A stretch of DNA of 64,000 nt. Origin: Haliscomenobacter hydrossis DSM 1100 (GTDB lineage Bacteria > Bacteroidota > Bacteroidia > Chitinophagales > Saprospiraceae). The stretch spans positions 7,875,001 through 7,939,000 of the forward strand of contig NC_015510.1 in NCBI RefSeq assembly GCF_000212735.1, read 5' to 3'. This document shows, in pieces, positions 35,721-45,449 of the stretch; position 1 is the stretch's first letter; each line of letters opens with the position of its first letter. Under the pieces are notes generated by a model. That model did not search any database. It saw only the letters and a program-made list of their open reading frames with translations, and was not told where the DNA came from. A program made the position numbers and the translations under genes.

Positions 35721-36159
35721 GGTTGATGCTTTTTGTAAAAACAAAAGTGCAAATAAAATCACTAATATTTAAAAAGTTCTTAAAATACCACCAGTAAGTT
35801 TATGGAATTTTAATAATTTATGTTTTTAAGAATCAATTTTTAATGTATATAAATCAGATAACTAGGCTACTGGATTTCATTTTAATGTTAATGCTAGGTT
35901 AATAATTTGCATTCCATGCTGTAATGTATTTAAGTTTGCATGTCAGCACAAAAGCTGTCGAGCTTAATTTATTTTTTTAATACTTAAAACCAATATTTAT
36001 GTCGGATTCAAAGGTTATTCCTTTTTGTCATCCTGTATTTCGATTACCCTGGCGAAATATTCTCGTCTTGCATGATTTTTTTAATCTGAGCTCGATAGTC
36101 TTGTGCTGCAGCCGTCGTTCTCGAGACGTAAAACTTGAGTAGCAGCACAGGCTTTTTTA
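35721..36159. other. AT-rich intergenic region with one possible small frame
   Basis: This 439-nt stretch is AT-rich and holds the GNAT promoter side. One plus-strand frame (35999-36142, 47 codons, MSDSKVIPFCHPVFRLPWRN...) is open, but I see no homology or ribosome-binding support. No strong hairpin or repeat is present. Confidence 0.4.
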
Positions 36160-36708
36160 TTAGAGGTTCAATTTTTTTAGAAATTCTAATCCCTCTACAT
36201 TTAGTTCCCAGGTTGTTTTATTTCCAATCTTATTTTTTTTGACAACTAGGTTATTGTTTTGCATTTCCAGAATAAATTTGACTACATATTTTCTGTGTTT
36301 GAGGCCAGAAATTTTCAGAATAGTAGTAAAATCCAAATCAATGTTATTGCTTCCATATTCATTTATGAGCACTTTGGAAACTTCTACTCTGGTCACAGAC
36401 AATAGAAATTCTTCGAAATACATGTGTTTATTATTCGTGTCTTCCAAATTTTCCTGAGCAGAAACCTGGTTGTTTACAAATGCAATAATACTTTGATTTA
36501 ACAAATTGAGTTCTTGATTGATGTGCTCTGGTTTAGCCGTTCCATAACTTGTTTCTTTCTTCAGTCTTGAATACCGTGCATTTTGCATAATAATAGCATC
36601 AATTTCCGCATCGTTTTTGAAATGCTCCATCAATAAAATAAGGGCTTCATCAAGCTGGTCATAAGCAACCAATTGTTTGATTTTTTCGGTTAATTGTTTT
36701 CTATTCAT
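36160..36708 (-). CDS. EAD11-like effector-associated domain with winged-helix tail
   Basis: From MNRKQLTEKIKQLVAYDQLD the product is 182 aa. Residues 1-75 form a helical effector-associated domain: IKQLVAYDQLDEALILLMEH, NARYSRLKKETSYGTAKPEH, NQELNLLNQSIIAFVNNQV. The same layout opens the STAND protein near 45.1 kb (IRQLIAEDELPAALQQLHAL, then GRLADVRKQMRLGMVS), so both belong to one EAD type. Residues 95-182 look like a winged helix (LKHRKYVVKFILEMQNNN, then VVKKNKIGNKTTWELNVEG). EAD modules bring receptors and effectors together by like-like contact. This could be an adaptor or regulator; no effector domain is visible. Confidence 0.7.
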   Translation of the reverse strand: MNRKQLTEKIKQLVAYDQLDEALILLMEHFKNDAEIDAIIMQNARYSRLKKETSYGTAKPEHINQELNLLNQSIIAFVNNQVSAQENLEDTNNKHMYFEEFLLSVTRVEVSKVLINEYGSNNIDLDFTTILKISGLKHRKYVVKFILEMQNNNLVVKKNKIGNKTTWELNVEGLEFLKKLNL

Positions 36709-37092
36709 AACTTGGTTGTAAATAAACAAATACTCCCATAGCTCCCCAGTTTATACTTTTCCAAATGTATTTAATAGGAACCAGAAAACCAAGTTATCAA
36801 CTCCCTGATAAAATAAAGATTTAGAGTTGTAGCTGTAGAGGTGTATCCTGTAAGTATGTCTTTCGAGACCCCCAGGCTTGCCATTCAACGCTGTTAATCC
36901 TTCTTTCATCTCCAAATCAGCAGAACCCCTTTTTAGATCATCGAAGATTATCTATTTTCACCGGGAAACACGATAGAAGTTGAAAAGTCCAAGACCAAAT
37001 ATTGCTAAAATGAGCACTCAAATGCTGCACAACCGACAACTCTTCAACGCTTCAACCCTAAACATTTCAACTACATACAAACACATTCACCA
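36709..37092. other. Divergent intergenic region, no gene seen
   Basis: The 384-nt gap between the EAD gene (minus) and the sortilin-like gene (plus) must hold both promoters. I see no frame with recognisable product, no clear palindrome and no RNA gene. Confidence 0.6.
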
Positions 37093-39969
37093 ATGAAACC
37101 ATTTTTACCCATACTCCTGCTCTCTGCGTGTACGATCCTCCAAGCTCAACCTTCAGCAACCCCTGCGGCACAACGCATGCAGAGCTACCAACAGCGCAAA
37201 GCCCTGGAAGCAGCTTCCATCGTCAATGGCGTGGAATTCCGCAGCATCGGGCCAACGGTACACAGTGGGCGCATTGTAGACGTTGACGTACGCGAAGACG
37301 ATCCCAGCCATTTTTACGCGGCATTTGCTTCGGGTGGCCTCTGGAAAACCACCAACAATGGCATCAGCTTTGAGCCTCTTTTTGACAAAGAAGCGGTGAT
37401 GACCATTGGCGACGTAGCCGTCAATTGGAAAAACAACACCATTTGGTTGGGTACAGGAGAAAACAACTCCAGTCGCTCCTCTTACGCAGGAAACGGCATG
37501 TACAAAAGTACCGACGGTGGCAAAACCTGGCAGCACATTGGCCTCGAAGAAAGCCACCACATCAGCCGGATTATTCTGCACCCTACCGATCCCAATACCG
37601 CCTGGGTAGCAGTGCTTGGCCACTTGTACAGCCCCAACAAAGAACGTGGCGTATACAAAACCAGCGATGGGGGCAAAACCTGGAAACTGGTGCTTTTTGC
37701 CAATGAAAATGCGGGTGCAGCCGACCTCGTAATCGATCCCCAAAACCCCAACGTGCTCTACGCCGCCACCTGGCACCGCGAACGCCGCGCCTGGAACTTT
37801 GTTGAGTCGGGTACGGGAACGGGTTTGTACAAAAGCACCGATGGGGGCAACAAATGGACTTTGCTCAGCACCGCCATCGCTGGTTTTCCAACTGGCGAAG
37901 GGGCAGGCCGGATCGGTTTGTCGCTCAGCCGTGCGGGAGGAAAAACCGTTTTGTACGCCGCCATCGACAACTACAACCGTCGCCCTGCGGAAATGCCCGA
38001 AGTGCCCGATGCGCTGACCAACAAGCAATTGCGCAGCATGAGCAAAGACGAGTTTTTGGCACTAAAAAAATACCAGATCAAGGAATACCTGAGCAACAAC
38101 CGCTTCCCCGCTGATTTGACGGTAGAAAAAGTGACCGAAATGATCAAGTCGGACAAAGCTAAACCGCTCAGTTTGGTGGAATTCACCGAGGATGCCAATT
38201 CGCTGCTCTTTGAAAATGAGGTAATTGGCCTGGAAGTTTACCGCTCCGACGATGAAGGCAAATCCTGGAAACGCACCCACAAAGACTACCTCGATCAGGT
38301 GTACAGCAGTTACGGCTACTATTTCGGTCAGGTGCGCGTGGCACCCAACGATGCGAATAAAGTCTACGTTTACGGCGTACCCATCCTCCGCTCAGACGAT
38401 GGGGGCAAAACCTTCCGCAGCATCGATGACGACAATGTACACAGCGACCACCACGCCCTGTGGGTCAATGGTCGTCGCCCCGGTCACCTCATTTTGGGCA
38501 ACGATGGTGGCATCAACATTTCTTACGACGACGGGGAAAACTGGGTGCATTGCAACACCCCCGCAGTAGGCCAGTTTTATTACATCGCCGTCGACATGGC
38601 CACGCCCTACAACGTATATGGCGGTTTGCAGGACAACGGCGTTTGGATGGGGCCCAGTACCTATACCGCTGGTAGCTCCTGGTACTCGCGTGGACAATAT
38701 CCCTACAAAGCCATCGGCGGTGGCGACGGGATGCAAGTGGCGATAGATACCCGCGACAATGCCACCGTATACTCCGGTTCACAATTCGGCAGTTATTCCC
38801 GCCAAAATACCAGAACTGGCGAGCGCAAGTTCATCACGCCACGCCACAAGTTTGGTGACCGACCCCTGCGCTGGAACTGGCAGGCACCGATCCATTTGTC
38901 CGTACACAACCAGGACATCTTGTACATGGCTTCCAATAAACTGCACCGCTCTTTCAATAAAGGCGACAACTTTGATGAAATCTCGGGCGACCTGACCCAG
39001 GGTGGCAAAAAAGGCGACGTACCTTTTGGCACTTTGAGCTGTATCCACGAATCACCGCTGCGGTTTGGACTCCTGTATACCGGTTCCGACGATGGATTGG
39101 TACACATTAGTCGCGACGGTGGGGTGAGCTGGAAAAACATCACCAGCGGCTTACCCAAAGATCTCTGGGTGGTGCGCATCCAGGCCTCCAAATACGTGGA
39201 AGGCCGCGTGTATGTGGCCCTGAACGGCTACCGCTACGACGATTTTGCACCTTATGTGTACATGTCGGACAACTACGGCGATACCTGGACGGCCATTGGC
39301 AAAGACCTACCGATGGAACCCCTCAACGTGGTCAAAGAAGATCCGGTCAATCAAGATTTACTGTACGTAGGTTCCGATCATGGACTGTACATCTCGCTGG
39401 ATCGCGGTAAATCTTTCCAGTTGATGAACAACGGCTTACCCGCTACCCCCGTACACGACGTGGTGATCCACCCCCGCGAGCGCGAAATCGTGGTAGGAAC
39501 CCACGGTCGCTCCATGTACATCGGGCAAGGCAAAGAAATGCAACAGCTCAAGGCGGATGTATTGGCCAGTACCATCAAGGCTTTTGAACCTGAAGCCGTA
39601 CGTTGGTCGCCACGTTGGGGCGCAGTATTTGCCGTTTGGGCGGATACGGGCAAAGCGGAAACCAAACTTCCCGTGTACGTCAATACCGCTGGAAAGGTCA
39701 AGATCAGCATCAAGTCGGATGATGTGGTGGTCAAAACGTATGAAGTGGCCGCCAAAAAAGGCTTGAACTACCTGCGTTACGACCTGAGTATGGATCCGGC
39801 CAAAGCAACGGACATAGAGGCTAAGCTGAACAAAACCCGCAAGGATGATGAACGCCCGATTAAACTCAAGGCTGCCAAGGATGGCAAAATGTATTTGCCC
39901 CGTGGTGAGTACAAAGTGCTGATGAGTAAAGATGGGAAGGATTCGGAAGTGAAATTGAGCGTGAAGTAA
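37093..39969 (+). CDS. Sortilin-like Asp-box beta-propeller protein, secreted (copy 1)
   Basis: The 958-aa product has a signal peptide (FLPILLLSACTILQAQ) and many Asp-box repeats of the S-x-D-x-G-x-T-W type (YKSTDGGKTWQHIGLE, YKTSDGGKTWKLVLF, YRSDDEGKSWKRT, ILRSDDGGKTFRSID). These are the blades of a VPS10/sortilin-type propeller, with the opening FRSIGPTVHSGRIVDVDVRE. The C-terminal 150 residues are a beta domain (VYVNTAGKVKISIKSDD). Such proteins are often labelled glycosyl hydrolases, but no catalytic residues can be shown. A paralogue lies at 47407-50481. Location is periplasmic or extracellular. Confidence 0.85.
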   Translation: MKPFLPILLLSACTILQAQPSATPAAQRMQSYQQRKALEAASIVNGVEFRSIGPTVHSGRIVDVDVREDDPSHFYAAFASGGLWKTTNNGISFEPLFDKEAVMTIGDVAVNWKNNTIWLGTGENNSSRSSYAGNGMYKSTDGGKTWQHIGLEESHHISRIILHPTDPNTAWVAVLGHLYSPNKERGVYKTSDGGKTWKLVLFANENAGAADLVIDPQNPNVLYAATWHRERRAWNFVESGTGTGLYKSTDGGNKWTLLSTAIAGFPTGEGAGRIGLSLSRAGGKTVLYAAIDNYNRRPAEMPEVPDALTNKQLRSMSKDEFLALKKYQIKEYLSNNRFPADLTVEKVTEMIKSDKAKPLSLVEFTEDANSLLFENEVIGLEVYRSDDEGKSWKRTHKDYLDQVYSSYGYYFGQVRVAPNDANKVYVYGVPILRSDDGGKTFRSIDDDNVHSDHHALWVNGRRPGHLILGNDGGINISYDDGENWVHCNTPAVGQFYYIAVDMATPYNVYGGLQDNGVWMGPSTYTAGSSWYSRGQYPYKAIGGGDGMQVAIDTRDNATVYSGSQFGSYSRQNTRTGERKFITPRHKFGDRPLRWNWQAPIHLSVHNQDILYMASNKLHRSFNKGDNFDEISGDLTQGGKKGDVPFGTLSCIHESPLRFGLLYTGSDDGLVHISRDGGVSWKNITSGLPKDLWVVRIQASKYVEGRVYVALNGYRYDDFAPYVYMSDNYGDTWTAIGKDLPMEPLNVVKEDPVNQDLLYVGSDHGLYISLDRGKSFQLMNNGLPATPVHDVVIHPREREIVVGTHGRSMYIGQGKEMQQLKADVLASTIKAFEPEAVRWSPRWGAVFAVWADTGKAETKLPVYVNTAGKVKISIKSDDVVVKTYEVAAKKGLNYLRYDLSMDPAKATDIEAKLNKTRKDDERPIKLKAAKDGKMYLPRGEYKVLMSKDGKDSEVKLSVK

Positions 39970-39975
39970 AGATTT

Positions 39976-40050
39976 TTCACCACAGATGGCCACAGATTAG
40001 CACAGATTTTAAAAAAAAATCTGTGCTAATCTGTGGCCATCTGTGGTGAA
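39976..40050. repeat. Perfect 34-bp palindrome (CACCACAGAT family)
   Basis: Bases 39976-40009 (TTCACCACAGATGGCCACAG...) are exactly repeated in reverse complement at 40017-40050, with a short A-rich loop. The vocabulary CCACAGATTAGCACAGATT matches the site that carries the group II intron near 45.45 kb and the palindrome at 6909-6984. It can also terminate the gene ending at 39969. Confidence 0.9.
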
Positions 40051-40142
40051 ACTTTTCTCTTGCACTAATTGTGGTTAAATCCTTATTTTGCCCCATGAAA
40101 CTTACCCATGGCTCGTGCTCATGGGACCTAAACAGATTAGCA

Positions 40143-41987
40143 ATGTTACACTTGAAATGGATTGGCAGCGGGGTGCTCACCCTGTGGGCCCTTTGTCTAT
40201 TTGCCCAAATTGAACGCATCGAACCCATGAATTGGTGGGTGGGCATGAAAAATCCGGAACTTCAACTGCTGGTACACGGCCAAAACATCGGTGAAACCAC
40301 CCCCAGCATTACCTATCCTGGTGTAAGCATCAAAGCCATTCACCGCGCTGACAGCAAAAATTACCTCTTCATCGATCTGCTCATTGCCGCAGGCACCAAA
40401 CCCGGGAGTTTTAACATCAACTTCAGGAAAACCGGGCAAGCGACACAAAGCTTCAAATACACCCTCTTGCCACGCAACAAGGTGGCCCAAACCCAAATGG
40501 GTTTTTCTTCCAAAGATGTCATTTATTTGATTACACCTGACCGCTTTGCAAATGGTGATCCCAGCAATGATTTCAGCGATACCCTGCGGGAAAAAATCAT
40601 CGACCGCAAAAGCGATTACCTCCGCCACGGTGGCGACATTCGCGGCATCATCAATAGTCTGGATTACCTGGCGGAGCTGGGCATTACCGCCATTTGGCCT
40701 ACACCATTTCTTGAAAACAACATGCCTGCCTGGTCGTACCACGGTTATGCCATTACGGACTATTACAAAGTAGATCCTCGCTTTGGCACCCTGGCCGATT
40801 ATAAAGAATTAGCTGACAAAGCCCGCCAAAAAGGCATCAAACTGATCAAGGACGATGTGGTGAACCACTCCGGGATAAAGTACTGGTGGATGCCCGATCT
40901 GCCCTTCAAAAACTGGGTGAATTTCCCGGATTCCATGCAGGTGACCAACCACCGCCGCACCATCAACGAAGACCTTTACGCCGCCCAGGTAGACAAAAAA
41001 CTGATGACCGAGGGCTGGTTTGTGCCCGATATGCCGGACCTGAACCACCAAAACGCTTTTTTGGCCAAATACCTGATCCAAAACAGCATTTGGTGGATCG
41101 AAACCCTGGCATTGGGTGGCATTCGGCAGGATACTTATCCTTATTCGGAAAAATCGTTTTTGAAAGACTGGTCTTGCGCCATCATGCGCGAATACCCCAA
41201 TTTCAGCATCGTAGGGGAGGAGTGGAGCACCAATCCCCTGATTGCGGCCTACTGGCAGCAGGGCAAAAAGAACCACGATGGCTACGTCTCTTGCCTGGAA
41301 AGCCCGATGGACTTCCCGTTGCAACAAGCGCTCGCCCAAGCACTGGCAGAACCCGGCAACAGGGGCCTGGACAAACTGTACGAGGCGCTGTCCAATGACT
41401 TCGTGTACGCCAACCCGCAAGCCCTGATGGTCTTCGGTGAAAACCACGACATGGATCGCCTGTTTACCCAAATGAAACAAGACGTGGATCTGCTGCAAAT
41501 GGCCTTGACCTACCTCTTGACCGTCCGCGGCATTCCACAACTCTACTACGGCACCGAAGTGCTGCTGCAAAACACCGCCAAACCCGGCGACCACGGCCTC
41601 ATCCGCAGCGATTTTCCCGGTGGCTGGGCGGGTGACGCAGTGAATGGGTTTACGGGTCAAGGCTTGAATGCGGATCAGGTGCGCATCCAGTCTTTTATGA
41701 AAAAAATCCTGAACTGGCGCAAACAGAAGAGCGTAATCCATCAGGGAAAAACCTTGCACTTCGCACCGATGGATGGGGTGTACGTGTACGCTCGCTACAC
41801 CGCTACTGAAACAGTGCTGGTGGTGATGAACAAAAATGCCGGGGCCAAGTCGATCGACCTGGAGCATTATGCAGAGGCCATCAAAGGAAAAACGAGTGCG
41901 CTGGATGTGCTGAGCGGAGAGACGATTGCGCTGGGAAAAAATCTGGTAGTAAAGGGGAAGATGGCGACGGTGCTGGAGTTGAAGTGA
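40143..41987 (+). CDS. GH13 alpha-amylase family cyclomaltodextrinase/neopullulanase-like enzyme
   Basis: From the Met at 40143 (614 aa) there is a signal peptide (WIGSGVLTLWALCLFAQ). An N-terminal beta domain (about residues 25-110) resembles the cyclomaltodextrinase N domain. The GH13 barrel has the conserved regions: DDVVNHSG (region I), GGIRQDTYPYS with the nucleophile Asp (II), IVGEEWS with the acid Glu (III), and FGENHDMDRL with the third Asp (IV). The C-terminal domain is of the cyclomaltodextrinase type (LVVMNKNAGAKSIDLEHYAE). It should hydrolyse maltodextrins or pullulan in the periplasm or at the surface. No SusCD pair is adjacent. Confidence 0.93.
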   Translation: MLHLKWIGSGVLTLWALCLFAQIERIEPMNWWVGMKNPELQLLVHGQNIGETTPSITYPGVSIKAIHRADSKNYLFIDLLIAAGTKPGSFNINFRKTGQATQSFKYTLLPRNKVAQTQMGFSSKDVIYLITPDRFANGDPSNDFSDTLREKIIDRKSDYLRHGGDIRGIINSLDYLAELGITAIWPTPFLENNMPAWSYHGYAITDYYKVDPRFGTLADYKELADKARQKGIKLIKDDVVNHSGIKYWWMPDLPFKNWVNFPDSMQVTNHRRTINEDLYAAQVDKKLMTEGWFVPDMPDLNHQNAFLAKYLIQNSIWWIETLALGGIRQDTYPYSEKSFLKDWSCAIMREYPNFSIVGEEWSTNPLIAAYWQQGKKNHDGYVSCLESPMDFPLQQALAQALAEPGNRGLDKLYEALSNDFVYANPQALMVFGENHDMDRLFTQMKQDVDLLQMALTYLLTVRGIPQLYYGTEVLLQNTAKPGDHGLIRSDFPGGWAGDAVNGFTGQGLNADQVRIQSFMKKILNWRKQKSVIHQGKTLHFAPMDGVYVYARYTATETVLVVMNKNAGAKSIDLEHYAEAIKGKTSALDVLSGETIALGKNLVVKGKMATVLELK

Positions 41988-42046
41988 TGTAAACGACTGT
42001 CCGGCGGGCAGTTATCTCGGTGGAATTGCAGATGAAGTATTGAATT

Positions 42047-42122
42047 GGCTGCCCGGAGGGGAGCTATCTAAAAATGATTTTCGGGTTGAGGGAATTATAA
42101 GATAGCTGCCCGCCGGGCAGCC
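42047..42122. repeat. Palindrome with GGCTGCCCGG arms, plus extra partial copies
   Basis: GGCTGCCCGGAGGGGAGCTA at 42047 and its inverted partner ending at 42122 (AGATAGCTGCCCGCCGGGCA) form a 23-bp stem with two mismatches. Partial copies occur at 41994-42016 (GTCCGGCGGGCAGTTATCT) and 42151-42174 (GATAGCTTCCCGCTGGGCAG), so the motif is present about four times within 180 nt. Confidence 0.8.
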
Positions 42123-42247
42123 AAACGCATGTATTTTGTCATTGGTTCTACAGAGATAGCTTCCCGCTGGGCAGGGAAATTGGGACGATTGATTTTTTCA
42201 CCACTAGAGTACATTTTCGGTTTGTGTGAAACGCTGCTTCTTTTTAG

Positions 42248-42444
42248 AAGTCGCGTAGCGACGAGCCATTTTGTAGCGGCGGGTTTTAACCCGCCGATGG
42301 AATGCCCATGTTTTTAATGGAGTGCCGTAGGTACGACCCATTTTAATCTGAATAATTCGTACCTACGGCACGCTAATGACAGACTGACGTTCTTGACGGC
42401 GGGTTAAAACCCGCCGCTACAAAATGGGTCATCGCTACGCGATT
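42248..42444. repeat. Nested palindrome with GCGGCGGGTTTTAACCCGCC arms
   Basis: The outer arms (42248-42296 and 42396-42444) pair over 49 nt with three mismatches. Each arm is itself a hairpin, GCGGGTTTTAACCCGC or its counterpart. An inner hairpin GTGCCGTAGGTACGA (42322-42336) with TCGTACCTACGGCAC (42357-42371) is perfect. The result is a palindrome within a palindrome. No open frame within it is credible. Confidence 0.85.
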
Positions 42445-42487
42445 TGTCGGTTTAACTTCAGGGATGATTAGAACCAATCGTTGTTTT

Positions 42488-42667
42488 CAACCCCGAAGGG
42501 GTGACAGGATTATAGAAAATGGCATGAGGATGTATGTGAACTCTGAAGGGGTGGCATGATTTGACCACACCCTTACCGTTTTATTTCACAATTCCACCCC
42601 TTCGGGGTTTCTCTTAATGGAATAAATACGGTTATTCTGCTATAATCCTGTCACCCCTTCGGGGTTG
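42488..42667. repeat. Palindrome with CAACCCCGAAGGGGTGACAG arms
   Basis: The 28-bp outer arms (42488-42515 and 42640-42667) are perfect inverted copies. Two further CCCCTTCGGGG/CTCTGAAGGGG hairpins lie inside (near 42541 and 42592-42611). The element forms the third palindrome family in this 680-nt gap between the amylase and the STAND gene. Confidence 0.88.
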
Positions 42668-42785
42668 AGGCCAGAACCAATCGACCCTGCTCATAGGGGG
42701 GCGGTGATTCGGGAATACAAGCACAATCTTGCGCTGCTACATCAACTATCAATGCCTTTGCCAAGGCTGGCCTCACCCTTAAAAT

Positions 42786-45112
42786 TTATGCCGCTCCACT
42801 CCCCAGCCTCTCATTCACCCACTCCAAATTCTTTTTAAACTCTACATATGCTGGAAAACTTTCCACCAATTCTATTAGTAGTGCCTGCGAAGCCCGATAA
42901 CACTCCTGCGCTTTTTCCTGGTTCTGGAGTTTTTCCTCATGAAACCAGCCCAGCCATTGGTAGGATAAAGCCAAACTGTTTTTGAAGGACACATTTTGCG
43001 GATAGTCCGCATATAGTTCTTCAAATAGTTTTGTTTCATCTTCAAAAAAAGTCAAAGCCTGTGGCAAATTGCCTAGGTCCCTGTGGGTTTGCCCTAGTCT
43101 TTCATACGAAACGGCTAAACCGTTTTTGAATACCACATTTTGCGGAAAGTCCGCATACAGTTCTTTTTCCAGTTCGTTGAATTGTTCAAAAAAAGCCAAA
43201 GCCTGTTGCAAATTGCCTAGGTTGCTGTGGGTGTTTCCAAGGAATTGATACGAAATAGCCAAGGTGTTTTTGAATTCCACATTTTGCGGATTGTCTGCGT
43301 ACAGTTGTATTGTTCAAAAAAAGTCAAAGCCTGTTGCAAATTGCCCAGGGCGCTGTGAGTTTGCCCTAGCCTTGAATACGAAGTGGCCAAACCGTTTTTG
43401 AAGTTTACATTTTGCGGAAAGGTCGCGTACAGTTCTTCACATAAAGTGTTGTATTGTTCAAAAAAAGTCAAAGCCCGTTGCAAATTGCCCAGGGCGCGGT
43501 GATAACTCCCCAATCGTTCACACAAATTGGCAATATCATAATCCGGTATTAAAGGAGCATTGACCACCGATTCTCCCAGTTTGGCATAGGTGGCAGCCTC
43601 TGCATAACTTACGTTCAGCAAATGCCCAATGGTACCTTCGTAATCTAATTTTTCAATCAAGCTGCGTATCAATGGTCGACAATCCACCAACAAATCCTCA
43701 TTTTTCACCCTTACCACTTCCTGCACCACGGGGTTGACCCTAAACGCATCTTCCTCCACATTTTTATCCAACCAGCCTTTTTGCGCCAGAGCAATCAATA
43801 GTTGATCAAGGTCTGAGAGATTCGGCAGCAAACTTTCCAAAATGGCGTAAGGCAAGTACTCGGCGGGTAACACCGCAAAATTGGATAACAATTGTGATTC
43901 GGCTCGGTTCAATTCACTCAAATCGTACATGGCCAGCAAAATCACGGCGGGTTTTTCATGGCGCAGGCCAGTGCCTTTAGCTTGGTACGCCACGGCTACT
44001 TCTTTGCTTTGGCTCAAGTGGCTCAGGCCCTTTTCCAAGTCGCGCTTGAGTTCGGCCAATTGGTAGCGTTTTTTGAGTTTGGTATTGTGCTGTTGCAGGT
44101 TTTTGGCCAGTACTTCCAGCACCAGGGTATTGCCTTGCACGGCGTCGTAGACCTCGTAAAAAAGGGGAACTTCCTGGTTTTCGAAGGCTGTGTAATGCAT
44201 TTTAAAAACCTCCAGAGCGGCCTTTTCTTTTTCCAGCGGCGCAATGGGATAAGTACTGGCCTGCTCAAATTCGGTGATACGCGAAGTCAACAACAAGCGG
44301 AAATTGGGGCAAGCGCGCAGGATGTTGTCGTGTTTTCTTAGCTCCTCCAGGTCATTGGCGTTGTCGATGACCAATAAGGCCGGGCCTTCCAACTCGCGCA
44401 GGGCATCCATAAGGAGCATGACCCGTTCGGAATTGGGCATGGCGGGTGGGAAATCAAGCTTGAGTTTGTTGTTCAACGTCAGCAGGGCTTCGGTAATGCC
44501 CGTTTCGGCAAACACCCAGGCCAGGTGGGTGTATTGCGGCAGGAAGCGGCAGTAGTATTCGGCGGCCAGGGTGGTTTTGCCCATGCCGCCCATGCCATTG
44601 ACCAGCAGCAGGAAGTGTTGACCGGATTGAAGTTGCTGGTGGATGTTGCCTAAATCATCCTCTCGTCCTAGCAAGAGTGCTGGTTTGCTGACCAAAGAGC
44701 CAAGGTGGCGGGGGATTTTTATATCCCCATATTGAATGAAAGTGTCCCCAATGTTGATGTTTCCCCCTGCCTGGAGCGTAGAGCCAGCCACCGCATTTTT
44801 GCTATTATTGATCGACAGAATCGCCTTTTCTACTTCTTCTTTCCACCCCGGCTTTACCCCTTCTTTTTCAATTTCGCTGACCAATTCCAGCAAACCCATG
44901 CGGATTTGGTTTTTTGTCACTGTCATTTGTTCAAAGCTCACCATACCTAGGCGCATCTGTTTGCGGACATCGGCCAAACGGCCACTTTGTTGGATGACTT
45001 CGTCGAGTTTGGGGGTGTTTTCCAGCAATGCATGCAGTTGCTGGAGGGCAGCGGGCAGCTCGTCCTCGGCAATGAGTTGGCGAATTTGGGTGAGGAAAGG
45101 GTGCAAGGCCAT
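42786..45112 (-). pseudogene. EAD11-STAND (NB-ARC-like) NTPase with TPR tail, broken by a 16-nt deletion
   Basis: From MALHPFLTQIRQLIAEDELP the frame encodes an EAD11-like domain (residues 1-82), a linker with QAGGNINIGDTFIQYGDIKI, a STAND/NB-ARC ATPase (GREDDL; Walker A GMGGMGKTT at 173-181; Walker B LLVID at 246-250; TSR at 276-278), a winged helix region (about 420-520), and 50-residue TPR units (ALTFFEQYNTLCEELYATFP). At about 43306 a 16-nt deletion between GTT repeats shifts the frame; the TPR tail continues in another frame to 42786. Restoring the 16 nt gives one protein of about 780 aa. STAND NTPases of this kind act as sensors in defence or programmed cell death. This copy is probably inactive or C-terminally truncated. 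Confidence 0.85.
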
Positions 45113-45259
45113 GGCTGGGGCTTTTGATCTTGTCGTGAAGATAGAGAATGTTGAGAAAAAAATCAAAACTAAGGTTCATTTCACCACAGGTTCCACAGAT
45201 TTGATAGACATGAAGTATAAGTTTAGCACCCCACCTCCGGTGGAGTGTTTTTTAGAGAT

Positions 45260-45373
45260 TTAGCCACAAATGACACAAAATTTCACAAAAAAAGGCACAA
45301 ACTTGCGTTTGTGCTTCCGACACGAACGAAGTTCGTGCCTTTTTTTGTGAAATTTTGTGTCATTTGTGGCTAA
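45260..45373. repeat. Perfect 39-bp inverted repeat with nested hairpins
   Basis: TTAGCCACAAATGACACAAA starts the left arm (45260-45298) and its full reverse complement fills 45335-45373. The 36-nt centre has smaller hairpins CACAAACTTGCGTTTGTG and CACGAACGAAGTTCGTG. It lies upstream of the intron and belongs to the same intergenic landscape as the other palindromes. Confidence 0.9.
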
Positions 45374-45449
45374 AAAAATGTTGTCGCGCTTCGCTGAAGG
45401 CGAGGTGGGACAACATTTACGATAGGTCAAAAAAATCTGTGTTAATCTG

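Noticed and set aside
40809-41867. 352-aa antisense frame over the GH13 gene
   Set aside because: No domain and a His/Gly-rich composition typical of a shadow of a highly expressed coding strand.
42129-42317. 62-aa frame in the palindrome block
   Set aside because: It translates repeat arms only and has no domain or start context.
41988-42785. Possible CRISPR array
   Set aside because: The repeats are inverted and of several families; there are no regular direct repeats with unique spacers and no cas genes.
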